DNA of 64,000 bases, taken from assembly GCF_900142075.1 (NCBI RefSeq), contig NZ_FQZO01000007.1, forward strand, positions 62,001 to 126,000, written 5' to 3'. This document shows, in pieces, positions 33,149 through 42,011 of the stretch; the stretch's first letter is position 1, and the number at the start of each line of letters is the position of its first letter. The position numbers and the translations under genes are program-made. Origin of the DNA: Clostridium amylolyticum. GTDB taxonomy: Bacteria > Bacillota > Clostridia > Clostridiales > Clostridiaceae. The notes beneath the pieces were generated by a model. That model did not search any database. It saw nothing but the letters and a program-made list of their open reading frames with translations, and was not told the origin of the DNA.

Positions 33149-33892
33149 ATGGAAAAAGTAATTGAGGTTCAACACTTAAGCAAAGCCTTTGGAACTCATG
33201 AAGTGCTAAAAGACATTGATTTTTCAGTAAACAAAGGAGAAGTAGTTTCCATAATCGGTTCCTCCGGATCTGGAAAATCCACCCTTCTTCGTTGCATTAA
33301 CCTTTTAGAAAAACCCAGTGGTGGCGAAATTATTTATAATGGGGAAAATATTTTAGATGACAAACATGATATATACTCATACCGCACAAAATTAGGAATG
33401 GTTTTTCAGCAATTTAATCTATTTAATAATCACGATGTTTTAAGTAATTGTGTTGTGGGACAAATGAAAGTTTTAAAAAGGTCCAAAGCAGAAGCTGAAA
33501 AAGTTGCTATGAAATACCTAAAAATCGTGGGAATGGAACAATATATTAATGCAAAACCTAAGCAGCTATCCGGCGGTCAAAAACAACGTGTGGCCATTGC
33601 CAGAGCACTTTCCATGGAACCAGATGTGATGCTCTTTGATGAGCCCACCTCAGCCCTGGACCCAGAAATGGTTGGAGAAGTTCTTAAAGTTATGCAAGAC
33701 CTAGCTAAATCAGGGCTTACCATGCTAGTGGTGACTCATGAAATGTCCTTTGCAAAGGAAGTATCTCACCGTGTGGTATTTATGGACAAAGGGGTTATTG
33801 CCGAGGAAGGAACCCCTCAGCAAATCTTCAACAATCCAACCCAAGAACGTACTCGAGAATTCTTAAAGCGTACATTAAATCCTATATCATGA
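33149..33892 (+). CDS. Amino-acid ABC transporter ATPase (GlnQ/ArgT family)
   Basis: The 247-aa ATPase shows Walker A GSSGSGKST (about 37-45), Q-loop FQQFNLF, signature LSGGQKQR, Walker B VMLFDEPTSALD and H-loop VVTHEMSFA. It powers import through the adjacent permease. The last gene of the lysine-riboswitch operon. Ribosome site GAGGAGGG. The length and motifs are standard. Confidence 0.93.
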   Translation: MEKVIEVQHLSKAFGTHEVLKDIDFSVNKGEVVSIIGSSGSGKSTLLRCINLLEKPSGGEIIYNGENILDDKHDIYSYRTKLGMVFQQFNLFNNHDVLSNCVVGQMKVLKRSKAEAEKVAMKYLKIVGMEQYINAKPKQLSGGQKQRVAIARALSMEPDVMLFDEPTSALDPEMVGEVLKVMQDLAKSGLTMLVVTHEMSFAKEVSHRVVFMDKGVIAEEGTPQQIFNNPTQERTREFLKRTLNPIS

Positions 33893-33913
33893 TAAATAAG
33901 AATATGTAAAAAT

Positions 33914-33970
33914 ATGTAATCACCCCTGGGGTGATTCCATAAAAAGGAATCACCCCAGGGGCGGTTACAT
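33914..33970. repeat. CCCCTGGGG palindrome family, copy 4
   Basis: The left arm starts ATGTAATCACCCCTGGGG at 33914 and the right arm ends CCAGGGGCGGTTACAT at 33970, loop ATAAAAA. It lies between the converging ABC ATPase and DUF4097 genes and may serve both as terminator, though T tracts are poor. Confidence 0.82.
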
Positions 33971-33984
33971 TAATTTCCAACCAA

Positions 33985-34914
33985 TTACTTCTTATATATT
34001 TTTGCTGAACCTGAAGTAATCTTAATATAAAATTCACTGCTTCCATTCTTGTAACTTACATTTCCGCTTCTATTTTGTGAATCAAAACCGGTAAGGTCAA
34101 AATCACTCCTAATACTTCCAGAGGTCTTATTATACTGTAATTTAAAGCCATCATTCTCTGGAATATATATTTTGCTGCTTCCTGAAGTCATTTCTGCATT
34201 TATTTTTTCTGGCATCTTATTACATTCTAAGGTTGAGGAGCCGCTGGTGGTGCGAAGGTTAATATTATTAAATTCACCATTTAATTTGATGCTCCCTGAA
34301 GTTTGCTTAGAATCAAGGGTTTCTCCTATGATATTGTCCCCTTTAAAACTGCCGCTGGTAAGGTCCACTTTAATGTTCTGCGCTTTAACCTCTTCCATTT
34401 TAGTACTGCCTGAGGTTTGCTTTATAGTTAAATTTCTTAGGGTTTGGTTATAAATTTTATTGCTGCCAGAGCTAGAAGTTATAAATAAGTCATTATTATA
34501 GTTTTTAGGAATATACACTTCTATATTTTGTGGTGTAAAACCAAATCCAAAGAAGATGATTCTTGGCCTTAACTTCCCATGCTTTACTTCTAAGTTTCCA
34601 CTGGTGTTGTTTACCGTTATCAGTTCGTCTTTATCTAATTTATCTAAGGCCAGTTGAACTATTTTTATATCTTTTTCATCTGTTTCTTTAATGATGATAT
34701 TTTCACTTCTAAATTGTAAATTAATGTTTTTAATCCCTTCTAAAGGTACATTATGCTCACTTACCACTGTCATATCAGCACTATCCTGCTTTATTACGCT
34801 CCACATGCTTATTCTCCCATTGCCTGATGTAGTCCAATATATTAATAATCCTGTAAGATAAATGGCTACCACAGACCAGATAATTAATTTTAAAACAGAT
34901 AACTTTTTATTCAT
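33985..34914 (-). CDS. DUF4097 (adhesin-like beta-helix) membrane protein
   Basis: The 309-aa protein has an N-terminal membrane anchor (about 8-27), then a repetitive beta domain with a recurring TSGS motif (TSGSTK, TSGSFK, TSGSIK, TSGSS). This is the DUF4097/LiaG-like family. It overlaps the upstream DUF1700 gene by 4 nt and belongs to a PadR-DUF1700-DUF4097 cassette common in Firmicutes and probably linked to envelope stress. Biochemical function is unknown. Confidence 0.85.
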   Translation of the reverse strand: MNKKLSVLKLIIWSVVAIYLTGLLIYWTTSGNGRISMWSVIKQDSADMTVVSEHNVPLEGIKNINLQFRSENIIIKETDEKDIKIVQLALDKLDKDELITVNNTSGNLEVKHGKLRPRIIFFGFGFTPQNIEVYIPKNYNNDLFITSSSGSNKIYNQTLRNLTIKQTSGSTKMEEVKAQNIKVDLTSGSFKGDNIIGETLDSKQTSGSIKLNGEFNNINLRTTSGSSTLECNKMPEKINAEMTSGSSKIYIPENDGFKLQYNKTSGSIRSDFDLTGFDSQNRSGNVSYKNGSSEFYIKITSGSAKIYKK

Positions 34915-35573
34915 TTATCTGACCCCTTTATATCAAAATAAGCTACAATAACCTGTTTAATAGCTGCACCTATTATAAAGATTATCCATGAATAAGCCCA
35001 AATACCAAATCCGAAACTAACTATAAAATATATGGCAACTACTATAGACCAAAAGGCAGAGATTACAGATTTTTTCATTTGATTCTGTCTGGTATTTTCT
35101 GATTTCCATTCTTTAAATTCTTCCACTATAGTATCATCCTGCTTATTATACCTGGGTCTTGTCATCCCGTTGTATATTAAGAGTCCTGTAGCTATAGCCA
35201 CCATAACAAACATTACTAATAGAGATAAAACTGATTCTTCACCTGATTCTTCTGACACTATTAATGCTATTGGGCTTAATATATACATCATAACTGCTAC
35301 AGAAACTAAAAGGGCAGATTTTTTTCTCTCTTTTTGCATATAGTTTGCATCAAAAACATTGCTTTCTTTTAACCCAGCTATTAGCTCATCCACATCACCT
35401 ATGCTTGCAATAGCAACGGTATATGCTTCACTTTCATTTTGTCCAGAGGCAATAAGATCATTATATTTATCTATAAGGTTTGCTAAAAGTTCCTCCTTAA
35501 GTTCATATGCCTTTCTTGTTTTAGGAGCTCCTTCAAAAAGCTTTTCCACATATAATCTTAATTTATCTATCAT
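34911..35573 (-). CDS. DUF1700-like membrane protein
   Basis: The 220-aa protein has an N-terminal helical cytoplasmic region of about 85 residues (LYVEKLFEGAPKTRKAYELK, IGDVDELIAGLKES), then two pairs of hydrophobic helices. This matches DUF1700 proteins (YvlD/HAAS-domain type) that accompany PadR regulators. It is probably a signalling or regulatory partner of the DUF4097 protein with which it overlaps. Start ATG 35573, GGAGGAATATGA upstream. Confidence 0.8.
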   Translation of the reverse strand: MIDKLRLYVEKLFEGAPKTRKAYELKEELLANLIDKYNDLIASGQNESEAYTVAIASIGDVDELIAGLKESNVFDANYMQKERKKSALLVSVAVMMYILSPIALIVSEESGEESVLSLLVMFVMVAIATGLLIYNGMTRPRYNKQDDTIVEEFKEWKSENTRQNQMKKSVISAFWSIVVAIYFIVSFGFGIWAYSWIIFIIGAAIKQVIVAYFDIKGSDK

Positions 35574-35586
35574 TCATATTCCTCCA

Positions 35587-35907
35587 TTATATTAATTTAT
35601 CTATTAAATTCTTAGCATTTTCCCAATCCGCTTTATTTTGTAAATAAGCAGAACGACCTAAATCCGTTATAGCATAATATCGCCTTCGTGCCCCTGTAGT
35701 TTCATCCCCCCAATATGAGGTTATTAAACCTGCTTGCTCTAATCTTCTAAAAGCAGTATATAATGTAGCTTCTTTAAGCTCATATTGATTATCTGTTTTC
35801 TCTTGAATGGATTTGTTAATTTCATAGCCATAACTATCTTTTTTAATAAGGTGAGAGAGTATAATTGTTTCAGTATGACCCCGAAGTATATCTGAAGTAA
35901 TAGGCAC
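35587..35907 (-). CDS. PadR-family transcriptional regulator
   Basis: The 106-aa winged-helix protein reads ETIILSHLIKKDSYGYEINK, then KEATLYTAFRRLEQAGLITS and GARRRYYAITDLG, the full PadR pattern. It uses a GTG start with a strong AAAGGAGGAGGT site. First gene of the three-gene cassette and likely its own repressor. The promoter at 35970-35998 is surrounded by AT-rich dyads (TATATGTATATA) that could be the operator. Confidence 0.92.
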   Translation of the reverse strand: MPITSDILRGHTETIILSHLIKKDSYGYEINKSIQEKTDNQYELKEATLYTAFRRLEQAGLITSYWGDETTGARRRYYAITDLGRSAYLQNKADWENAKNLIDKLI

Positions 35908-35969
35908 TAAACCTCCTCCTTTTCTATTATATTCTTAATGTATAATATATAATTCATCTCTATATGTAT

Positions 35970-35998
35970 ATATTATTCTTATATACCTCGCCTGTCAA
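35970..35998 (-). promoter_or_regulatory. Sigma-A promoter of the PadR cassette
   Basis: On the minus strand, TTGACA (35998-35993), 17-nt spacer, TAATAT (35975-35970). A near-consensus promoter, with ATATACATATAG overlapping the start point as a possible PadR site. Confidence 0.75.
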
Positions 35999-36050
35999 GG
36001 TATATCATAGAAATATTTACCTCTATGCTAAATTTTATCTAAAAAGCAAA

Positions 36051-36139
36051 AATCCATAAGATGTATAAATAAAATGTACCTTAATGTAGACTTTTTATAG
36101 TCCTACCCTGTAAAGTACCTTTTACACATCTTATGGATT
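36051..36139. terminator. Long hairpin downstream of the methyltransferase gene
   Basis: AATCCATAAGATGT (36051-36064) pairs perfectly with ACATCTTATGGATT (36126-36139). A smaller GACT/AGTC hairpin sits in the loop. Flanking A and T runs make it a plausible terminator for the minus-strand gene at 36168. Confidence 0.6.
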
Positions 36140-36167
36140 TCTAATTATTAAAACATAATGCTTTCAT

Positions 36168-36986
36168 TTACACTTTCTTGCACACCACTATCATACTACT
36201 ACTCTTGGGAGTAAGTTCACGCTTATCCCAGTATCCATATATATTCAGTATCTCAAAACCATACTGCTGTAAAACCCTTCTCATTTCCTGGGGGTATACA
36301 TATCTCAATGAAATATTAGTTTCTTGGCTTTTTTCTTTAAACGTATCTTCATTATATATTCTTATAGTTTTATAATGCTGAATCTGATTTAGTGCATCAT
36401 AACTACTTAAAGTATAGAGATCAACTTTTCTATTTTTTTCATCTATATATGACTTCCAGTACTCTTCCTTCTCAGGCTGAAGCAACTCTTCTAAAGAAGG
36501 GAATCTAGTATCAAATATGAAAATTCCATTTATATCTAAATAATTACTTACGGACTCAAATAGTTTATCCTGAGATTCATTTGTAAGAAAATGCTGAAAA
36601 GAATTTCCTACCATATATATGAATGTACTCTTTATATTTAAATTTAATTCTGTACAATCCTGAAGTATCCATTGAACATAAAGATTTCTTCCCTTAGCTT
36701 TCTCTTCAGCTTTTTTGAGCATTTGCTTATTTAAGTCAACGCCAACTACTTCCATTCCTCTTTCAGCCAGCTCCAGCGCTATCCTTCCTGTACCACAGGC
36801 CAATTCTATAATTTTACCTTTAGTTTTTTCAGCCCATTCTAATATTAGCCCCAAGTCATCTTTATACATTTCATTTTCACTATCATATAAATCTGGATCC
36901 TCATATTCTTCCATATTATTTAAGAATATCTCCTTTGATTCATCACTACCATTATTAGAATTTTTTAATATATCCTTATTATTCAC
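36168..36986 (-). CDS. Class I SAM-dependent methyltransferase
   Basis: The 272-aa protein has motif I IELACGTGRIALELAERG (about 58-75) and the acidic VVGVDLNKQML that binds the ribose. WILQDCTELN and FIFDTRFPSLEEL follow. The substrate is not evident, and the C-terminal half (RYVYPQEMRRVLQQYGFEIL) is typical of small-molecule methyltransferases. A polar, Asn-rich N-terminal tail precedes the domain. It is monocistronic. Start ATG 36986 with GAGGGGATA upstream. Confidence 0.85.
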   Translation of the reverse strand: MNNKDILKNSNNGSDESKEIFLNNMEEYEDPDLYDSENEMYKDDLGLILEWAEKTKGKIIELACGTGRIALELAERGMEVVGVDLNKQMLKKAEEKAKGRNLYVQWILQDCTELNLNIKSTFIYMVGNSFQHFLTNESQDKLFESVSNYLDINGIFIFDTRFPSLEELLQPEKEEYWKSYIDEKNRKVDLYTLSSYDALNQIQHYKTIRIYNEDTFKEKSQETNISLRYVYPQEMRRVLQQYGFEILNIYGYWDKRELTPKSSSMIVVCKKV

Positions 36987-37071
36987 TTATATCCCCTCTT
37001 CTCATTATTAATTATCTCTAGTAATTAATATTTTACTTCTTCATGACCTCTTTATCTGCTTCATAAGATTA

Positions 37072-37325
37072 TTAATTGACCTTAGCCATAAGTATTTCAT
37101 CACTATATTGTCCATTTCTTAAAGCTGAACATTTTAAAATACCCTCTTCTTGAAATCCAAACTTTTTATAAAGATTCCGCGCTCTTGCGTTTTCATAAAA
37201 TACATAAAGTTCTATTTAGGCTCTTCTGGATAAGAAAGTATATTTTCCATAACCCCTTTCATTTGCCTTATGTTATATATCTCTTCTGCATCCTGTAACT
37301 CCACACCTCTTATTTCCACATTCAT
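37072..37325 (-). pseudogene. GNAT acetyltransferase remnant with internal deletion
   Basis: The 5' part reads MNVEIRGVELQDAEEIYNIR and stops at TAG 37212-37214. In another frame the sequence continues as YENARARNLYKKFGFQEEGI and ends QYSDEILMAKVN. These are the two ends of one RimJ-like GNAT, with the central acetyl-CoA site missing. I infer a deletion of a few hundred bases that also shifted the frame. The ribosome site AAGAGGAAT is still present. Confidence 0.8.
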
Positions 37326-37606
37326 ATTCCTCTTCCCCCTTAGCAAATATAAATATATTTTAACTCCTTTTAATTGCACCGTTTTAAATTTGATTTATGC
37401 GTCATGATTTTTATGCTTACTTAATCATTTTATAATTGTTATTTAATACATTTTGTACTAGGAAGTAAATTCCTACAAGGCTTATTAAAATAAACTAAAT
37501 AACTTGATTTATTTTAATGCATTTATAGCATAAAAGGAATTAACTCATATAATATATGGAGACTCTGATAGAGCTTGATATCTTATAATAACAAATATCC
37601 ATTTTT
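37326..37606. other. AT-rich intergenic region
   Basis: No ORF is convincing. TAAAATAAA and TTTATTTTA form a dyad near 37484-37516. A TATAAT near 37585 could belong to the SIMPL gene promoter. Nothing else was recognised. Confidence 0.4.
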
Positions 37607-37661
37607 TGTCTCTACCCCTGGGGTGCTCCCATAAAATGGGTGCACCCCAGGGGTAGAGACA
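37607..37661. repeat. CCCCTGGGG palindrome family, copy 5
   Basis: TGTCTCTACCCCTGGGGTGC begins at 37607 and the right arm ends CCCCAGGGGTAGAGACA at 37661, with loop TAAAA. There is one mismatch in 25 bp. It lies 36 nt upstream of the SIMPL start codon, so this copy would be in the 5' region of a gene rather than after it. Confidence 0.85.
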
Positions 37662-37697
37662 GGAATTTACATATCAATATATGAAAGGATAATTATT

Positions 37698-38357
37698 ATG
37701 ATGAATTACCCCTTTTGCAATTATGGAGCTATGAAGGTTAAGGAGGAGGAAGGAAAGATAACAGTTGTAGGAAGTGGAACTGTTCCAGTAATACCAGATA
37801 CAGCTATTATAAATATTGGAGTTGTAACCGAAGGCTCAAATCTCCAGGAGGTACAGCAAGAAAATGCAGCCACTACCACCAAAGTAGTAAACTCATTATT
37901 GTCTTTTAATATCCCTAGAGAGAATATACAGACATCCTTCTATAATATTGAGCCAAGATATGACTATAAGGATGGAACTCAAATTTTTAGAGGTTATAGG
38001 GTAACAAATATGCTTACTGTTAAAGTTAAAAGTCTGAATGACATAGGGGCAATAATAGACAGCACTGTAAAAAGTGGAGCTAACAGAATAGATAACATAA
38101 CCTTTACTGTGGAGAATCCTTCTGCTTTTTACAATGAAGCTTTAAGGTTAGCTGTTAAAAATGCAGAAAACAAAGCTCTTACTATAGCAAATACATTAAT
38201 GGTTCAATTGATTAAAACTCCTATAAAAGTCACTGAAGAAAGTCCTGTAGTACCCATAAATGAATATTCAATGATAAAAGCCTCCGCTGAAACTCCAGTG
38301 CTTCCAGGTCAAATCACTATAACTGCTAAAATTACTGCCATTTATGAGTATGCATAA
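37698..38357 (+). CDS. SIMPL (DUF541) domain protein
   Basis: The 219-aa protein matches the SIMPL family: ITVVGSGTVPVIPDTAIINI, YNIEPRYDYKDGTQIFRGYR, SGANRIDNITFTVENP and AVKNAENKA. Most members are exported, but here no signal peptide is seen after the start MMNYPFCNYGAMKVKEEEGK, so it appears cytoplasmic. Function in the family is poorly defined. Start is ATG 37698 or 37701 after GAAAGGAT. Confidence 0.85.
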   Translation: MMNYPFCNYGAMKVKEEEGKITVVGSGTVPVIPDTAIINIGVVTEGSNLQEVQQENAATTTKVVNSLLSFNIPRENIQTSFYNIEPRYDYKDGTQIFRGYRVTNMLTVKVKSLNDIGAIIDSTVKSGANRIDNITFTVENPSAFYNEALRLAVKNAENKALTIANTLMVQLIKTPIKVTEESPVVPINEYSMIKASAETPVLPGQITITAKITAIYEYA

Positions 38358-38383
38358 AAAATAAGAATATCAAGATAATTAGA

Positions 38384-38419
38384 AAAGTACCATAAGGTCT
38401 CTTAACCCTATGGTACTTT
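38384..38419. terminator. Bidirectional terminator
   Basis: AAAGTACCATA (38384-38394) pairs with TATGGTACTTT (38409-38419). It serves the converging SIMPL and GNAT genes and overlaps the last codons of the latter. Confidence 0.75.
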
Positions 38420-39310
38420 AATCATGAGTCCCTTTTCCGCCAGGGAAGTAAATCCTAACTTTTTATAAAATTCTTCAGCATCATTTCCTACAGTAACATT
38501 TAATCTTAATGCTGGGTAATTGTTATGAGTTAAATTTAGTACTCTTTTAATCAAATTAGATGCTATTCCTTTTCTTTGATAACCATAATCTACCACCATA
38601 TCTAGGATATAGGGCAATTCATTCACTAAGCCCACAGTACATGCTGCTATTAACTTATTACTGGATTTATCATAAACTAATGCAGACCAATAATCAGGAA
38701 CCTTTAAATCCTCTTTATGTTTAAAGTAAATGTCTACGCTATTCAATTGAAAATCATAGGTTTGAGAGGCAATATATTCTACCTTACTTCTACTATAAGT
38801 TTCATAATAAAGCTTAGCCATATCTTCAAAATGCTGTTTTTCTGGAATAACGACTTTATATTTTTCATCCCAATACACAGGATATTTATTGGTGGCGCAC
38901 ACCATTAACTTCTCTATTCTACTGAGCTTAAATCCACTATGTTCATAAGCCTCTCTCATGGATAAATTAGCATCTGGAACTATAATCTCTTGTCCACCAT
39001 CACTCCTGGACTTAACATAATCCACCAATGCCTTAATTAACTCTTCATAGTTATCAAAGGGCGGTATAGTAAATATGCATTTAATGGTATTTGATTTTAT
39101 AAGTGCTCCGCCAATTCTTTTATTATCTTTTACTATCCAATAAGAAAAATTACTTTTATTATAACGCTGAATTTCCCCTTGAAGGCTTAAAGGCATCCAT
39201 TCATTAAAGCTGCTTAACCTATAAATTGCATGATGCCTAGCCCAATCCTCGGCATCAGCCTCATAAATGTAATATTCTTCAGAAATGTTAAATACGCTCA
39301 TAGGAATCAT
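38408..39310 (-). CDS. Tandem GNAT-family acetyltransferase
   Basis: The 300-aa protein is longer than a single GNAT. An N-terminal degenerate GNAT-like half (about 1-150) includes SYWIVKDNKRIGGALIKS. A C-terminal half has the acetyl-CoA loop VVDYGYQRKGIASNLIKRVL and AEEFYKKLGFTSL. The acceptor substrate is unknown. AAGGAGAGA precedes ATG 39310. It is divergent from the hydrogenase operon with no visible functional link. Confidence 0.82.
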   Translation of the reverse strand: MIPMSVFNISEEYYIYEADAEDWARHHAIYRLSSFNEWMPLSLQGEIQRYNKSNFSYWIVKDNKRIGGALIKSNTIKCIFTIPPFDNYEELIKALVDYVKSRSDGGQEIIVPDANLSMREAYEHSGFKLSRIEKLMVCATNKYPVYWDEKYKVVIPEKQHFEDMAKLYYETYSRSKVEYIASQTYDFQLNSVDIYFKHKEDLKVPDYWSALVYDKSSNKLIAACTVGLVNELPYILDMVVDYGYQRKGIASNLIKRVLNLTHNNYPALRLNVTVGNDAEEFYKKLGFTSLAEKGLMIKVP

Positions 39311-39648
39311 AATATCTCTCCTTAATTAATACTATTTCTAAATGACTATATCCTATGTTACCATCTTAAAAAATAGTGTTGCTAAATATCATATCTACTA
39401 AATATCATTGTAAAAAATTCAATATAATAGCATTGTACCATAATATTACATGGCTATAAATGTATTTTTTTCTATTAATAAAATTCTTAACCTACAGAAA
39501 TATTTCTTACCAATACTATTAATAAGATTTTTAGTTCTATTCTTTACAATAAAATAATACATATATATGTATGGCTTTAGTAAATTTATTAAAGTCTAAT
39601 AATCTAACATTCTTAAAATTATTTATTAATAAGATTGGAGTGTAGCCT
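39311..39648. other. Intergenic region upstream of the hydrogenase genes
   Basis: It is very AT-rich, with no ORF and no convincing riboswitch. It must hold promoters for the divergent GNAT and hydrogenase genes, but I could not assign them with confidence. Confidence 0.4.
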
Positions 39649-40524
39649 TTGGAAAATATAATTTCCTGCCCATTAATACAAAAAAATAATCATATGGCTA
39701 TGACTATGGTAGATGAGGCACTAGAAAGCATTAAATCTTCTAAAAAGAAAAAGATAAACGCCCTTTGGATTGAAGCTACCGGCTGCTCAGGAAATATTAT
39801 TTCACTTTTAGATGCAAAAGATCCAGATATAATCTATATGCTAAATAGAATGGTAAACCTAACCTATAATAACAGCATCATGGCAAAGGAGGGGCAAGAC
39901 GCTTTTAATGAGTTTATGAAAACTTTAGACACAGAATTTATTTTAATGGTGGATGGTGCTGTAGCTTTAAAAAATAAAGGAAGATATAACATCATAGCAA
40001 GGCATAACGGACAAGATATAACCGCTTTAGATGCGATTTTAATGGCTGGCAGTAGAGCAAAATATGTTTTAGCTGTGGGGACATGCGCTTCTCATGGTGG
40101 TATTTCTGCTGCCCGCCCTAACCCTGCTGAATGTGTAGATGTGAGTAAAGTGCTGAGCAGAAAAGTTATAAATCTTCCTGGATGTCCATGTAATCCCAGG
40201 TGGCTAATAGGTACATTGGCTCATATAATAACAAAAGGAACACCAGAGCTTGATAACTTAAATAGGCCTATACTATTTTATGGCACCACCATCCATGATA
40301 GATGTACCCGAAGATCTTTTTTTGATAAAGGTATATTTGCTACTAAATTGGGAGAGGAAAGCTGCATGTTTAAACTTGGCTGCAGAGGCCCTGTTACCCG
40401 TACAGATTGTCCAATAGGTCAATGGAATGGACACGTAAATTGGCCTATTGGTAGTAATACTCCTTGCATAGGCTGTGCTCAAGCTTACTTTCCTGATGGC
40501 ATGGAACCCTTCGTTAACTATTAA
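39649..40524 (+). CDS. [NiFe] hydrogenase small subunit (cytosolic, CSGN-type)
   Basis: The 291-aa iron-sulfur subunit has no Tat signal, so it is cytosolic. The proximal-cluster motif reads GCSGN (C46, N49), where standard periplasmic enzymes have CTGC. Further ligands are in AVGTCASHGG and LPGCPCNP. Distal ligands are H and C in TIHDRC, ESC and LGCRGP. The medial set is TDCPIGQWN and NTPCIGC. It relays electrons from the NiFe site. TTG start at 39649 follows TTGGAGTG. The large subunit and a maturation protease follow, so the operon encodes an uptake-type enzyme; the electron partner is not encoded here. Confidence 0.9.
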   Translation: MENIISCPLIQKNNHMAMTMVDEALESIKSSKKKKINALWIEATGCSGNIISLLDAKDPDIIYMLNRMVNLTYNNSIMAKEGQDAFNEFMKTLDTEFILMVDGAVALKNKGRYNIIARHNGQDITALDAILMAGSRAKYVLAVGTCASHGGISAARPNPAECVDVSKVLSRKVINLPGCPCNPRWLIGTLAHIITKGTPELDNLNRPILFYGTTIHDRCTRRSFFDKGIFATKLGEESCMFKLGCRGPVTRTDCPIGQWNGHVNWPIGSNTPCIGCAQAYFPDGMEPFVNY

Positions 40525-40604
40525 GCTTTAAGAGTTTGTAATATGTTCAGCTATGACTTCTGTGGTATTTGCCTTCATTACTATTAATTATTAAGAGGTG
40601 GTAT

Positions 40605-42011
40605 ATGAGTACAACTATTTCTATAAACCCCATAACCAGAATCAGCGGGTTTTTGCAAATTGACGTGGAGATAGAAAATCATAAGGTAGTAGATGCAAAG
40701 AGCAGCGGGTTGCTTTTTAGAGGTTTTGAAAAGATGCTTTTAGGAAGATCTCCCTTGGACGCTATATATTTTACAGAAAGAATTTGCGGAATATGTTCTA
40801 CTGCCCATTCCGTTACCTCTAGCTTGGCCTTGGAAGACGCCTTTAAAGTAACACCCAAGGAAAATGACCTCAGGATTAGAGATATTATTCACGGACTGGA
40901 GTTTATACAAAATCATCTACGTCACTTTTATTTATACACTCTCCCAGATTTTATAGTAACTCCAGATATTCAACCTGTATACTCCCAGGGTAATTACGAT
41001 CTGAGACTTCCAGATAAGCTCAATAAGACTATATCTTCTCACTATTTAATGGCGGTGGAATATAGCATGCTCGCCCATGAGGCCTTAGCAATATTAGGTG
41101 GAAAGGCTCCTCATAATCACGGTATATTTGTAGGCGGAGTTACTGAAAAGCTCAACTCATCAAAATACATTGAAATAAAGTCTATAATAGATAAAATAAA
41201 GGATTTCATAGTAAACCATATGATTGAGGATGTTTATACCATATCAAAATATTACAACGATTATTTTAAGATAGGAGCTGGTTATGGCAATCTTATGAGT
41301 TATGGATTATTTGATAGTTATTTAAAAAAATCTGTGTACTATGTTTCTCCCAGTACATTAATTAATGGAGAATTGAATAAATTTCATATTGAAAAAATTA
41401 CAGAAAATATTTATAACTCCTGGTATCAAGGGGAAACTCTTCAAAAGGATATGCAGCTCGAAAACACCGTTGCTGATATGGATAACCCTCAAGGATATAC
41501 CTTTGTTAAGGCTCCAAGATATGAAGGTTATGCCATGGAAGTAGGGCCTTTGGCTAGAATGATCTTAAGTAAAAACTATGAAAACCAAGTATCTATGATG
41601 GATAGAACCATAGCCAGGGTATTAGAAGCTAAAAAAGTAATAGAAACCCTTGAAGATTTACTAGAAGAAACAGCTTATGAAGATATAAACCAAGACATAT
41701 ATGAAATACCTAACAGAGCTTTTGGTGTTGGTGTTACAGACACTACCCGCGGTGCTTTAGGGCATTGGATATCTATTGAAGATAAAAAAATAAGTAACTA
41801 TAACATAGTTACTCCCAGTGTATGGAACTGCTCCCCCACAGATTCAGAAGGGATAAAAGGGGTAATAGAAAAGGCTTTAATAGGTACAGAGATTCAAAAT
41901 ATCAGTAAACCCGTAGAAATAGGGAGAATAGTAAGATCCTTCGATCCTTGCATCTCCTGCGCCACCCACGTAATTACAGATAGAATGCCTCCCTTGGAGA
42001 TATTCATATGA
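40605..42011 (+). CDS. [NiFe] hydrogenase large subunit
   Basis: The 468-aa catalytic subunit carries both nickel-binding motifs, RICGICSTAHS (C61, C64) and DPCISCATH (C449, C452). It ends VITDRMPPLEIFI, a 13-residue tail after His455 that the maturation protease should remove once nickel is inserted. ATG 40605 has AAGAGGTGG upstream; an in-frame start at 40569 has none. It pairs with the small subunit upstream and overlaps the protease gene by 4 nt. No hyp or cytochrome b genes are in the window. Confidence 0.93.
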   Translation: MSTTISINPITRISGFLQIDVEIENHKVVDAKSSGLLFRGFEKMLLGRSPLDAIYFTERICGICSTAHSVTSSLALEDAFKVTPKENDLRIRDIIHGLEFIQNHLRHFYLYTLPDFIVTPDIQPVYSQGNYDLRLPDKLNKTISSHYLMAVEYSMLAHEALAILGGKAPHNHGIFVGGVTEKLNSSKYIEIKSIIDKIKDFIVNHMIEDVYTISKYYNDYFKIGAGYGNLMSYGLFDSYLKKSVYYVSPSTLINGELNKFHIEKITENIYNSWYQGETLQKDMQLENTVADMDNPQGYTFVKAPRYEGYAMEVGPLARMILSKNYENQVSMMDRTIARVLEAKKVIETLEDLLEETAYEDINQDIYEIPNRAFGVGVTDTTRGALGHWISIEDKKISNYNIVTPSVWNCSPTDSEGIKGVIEKALIGTEIQNISKPVEIGRIVRSFDPCISCATHVITDRMPPLEIFI

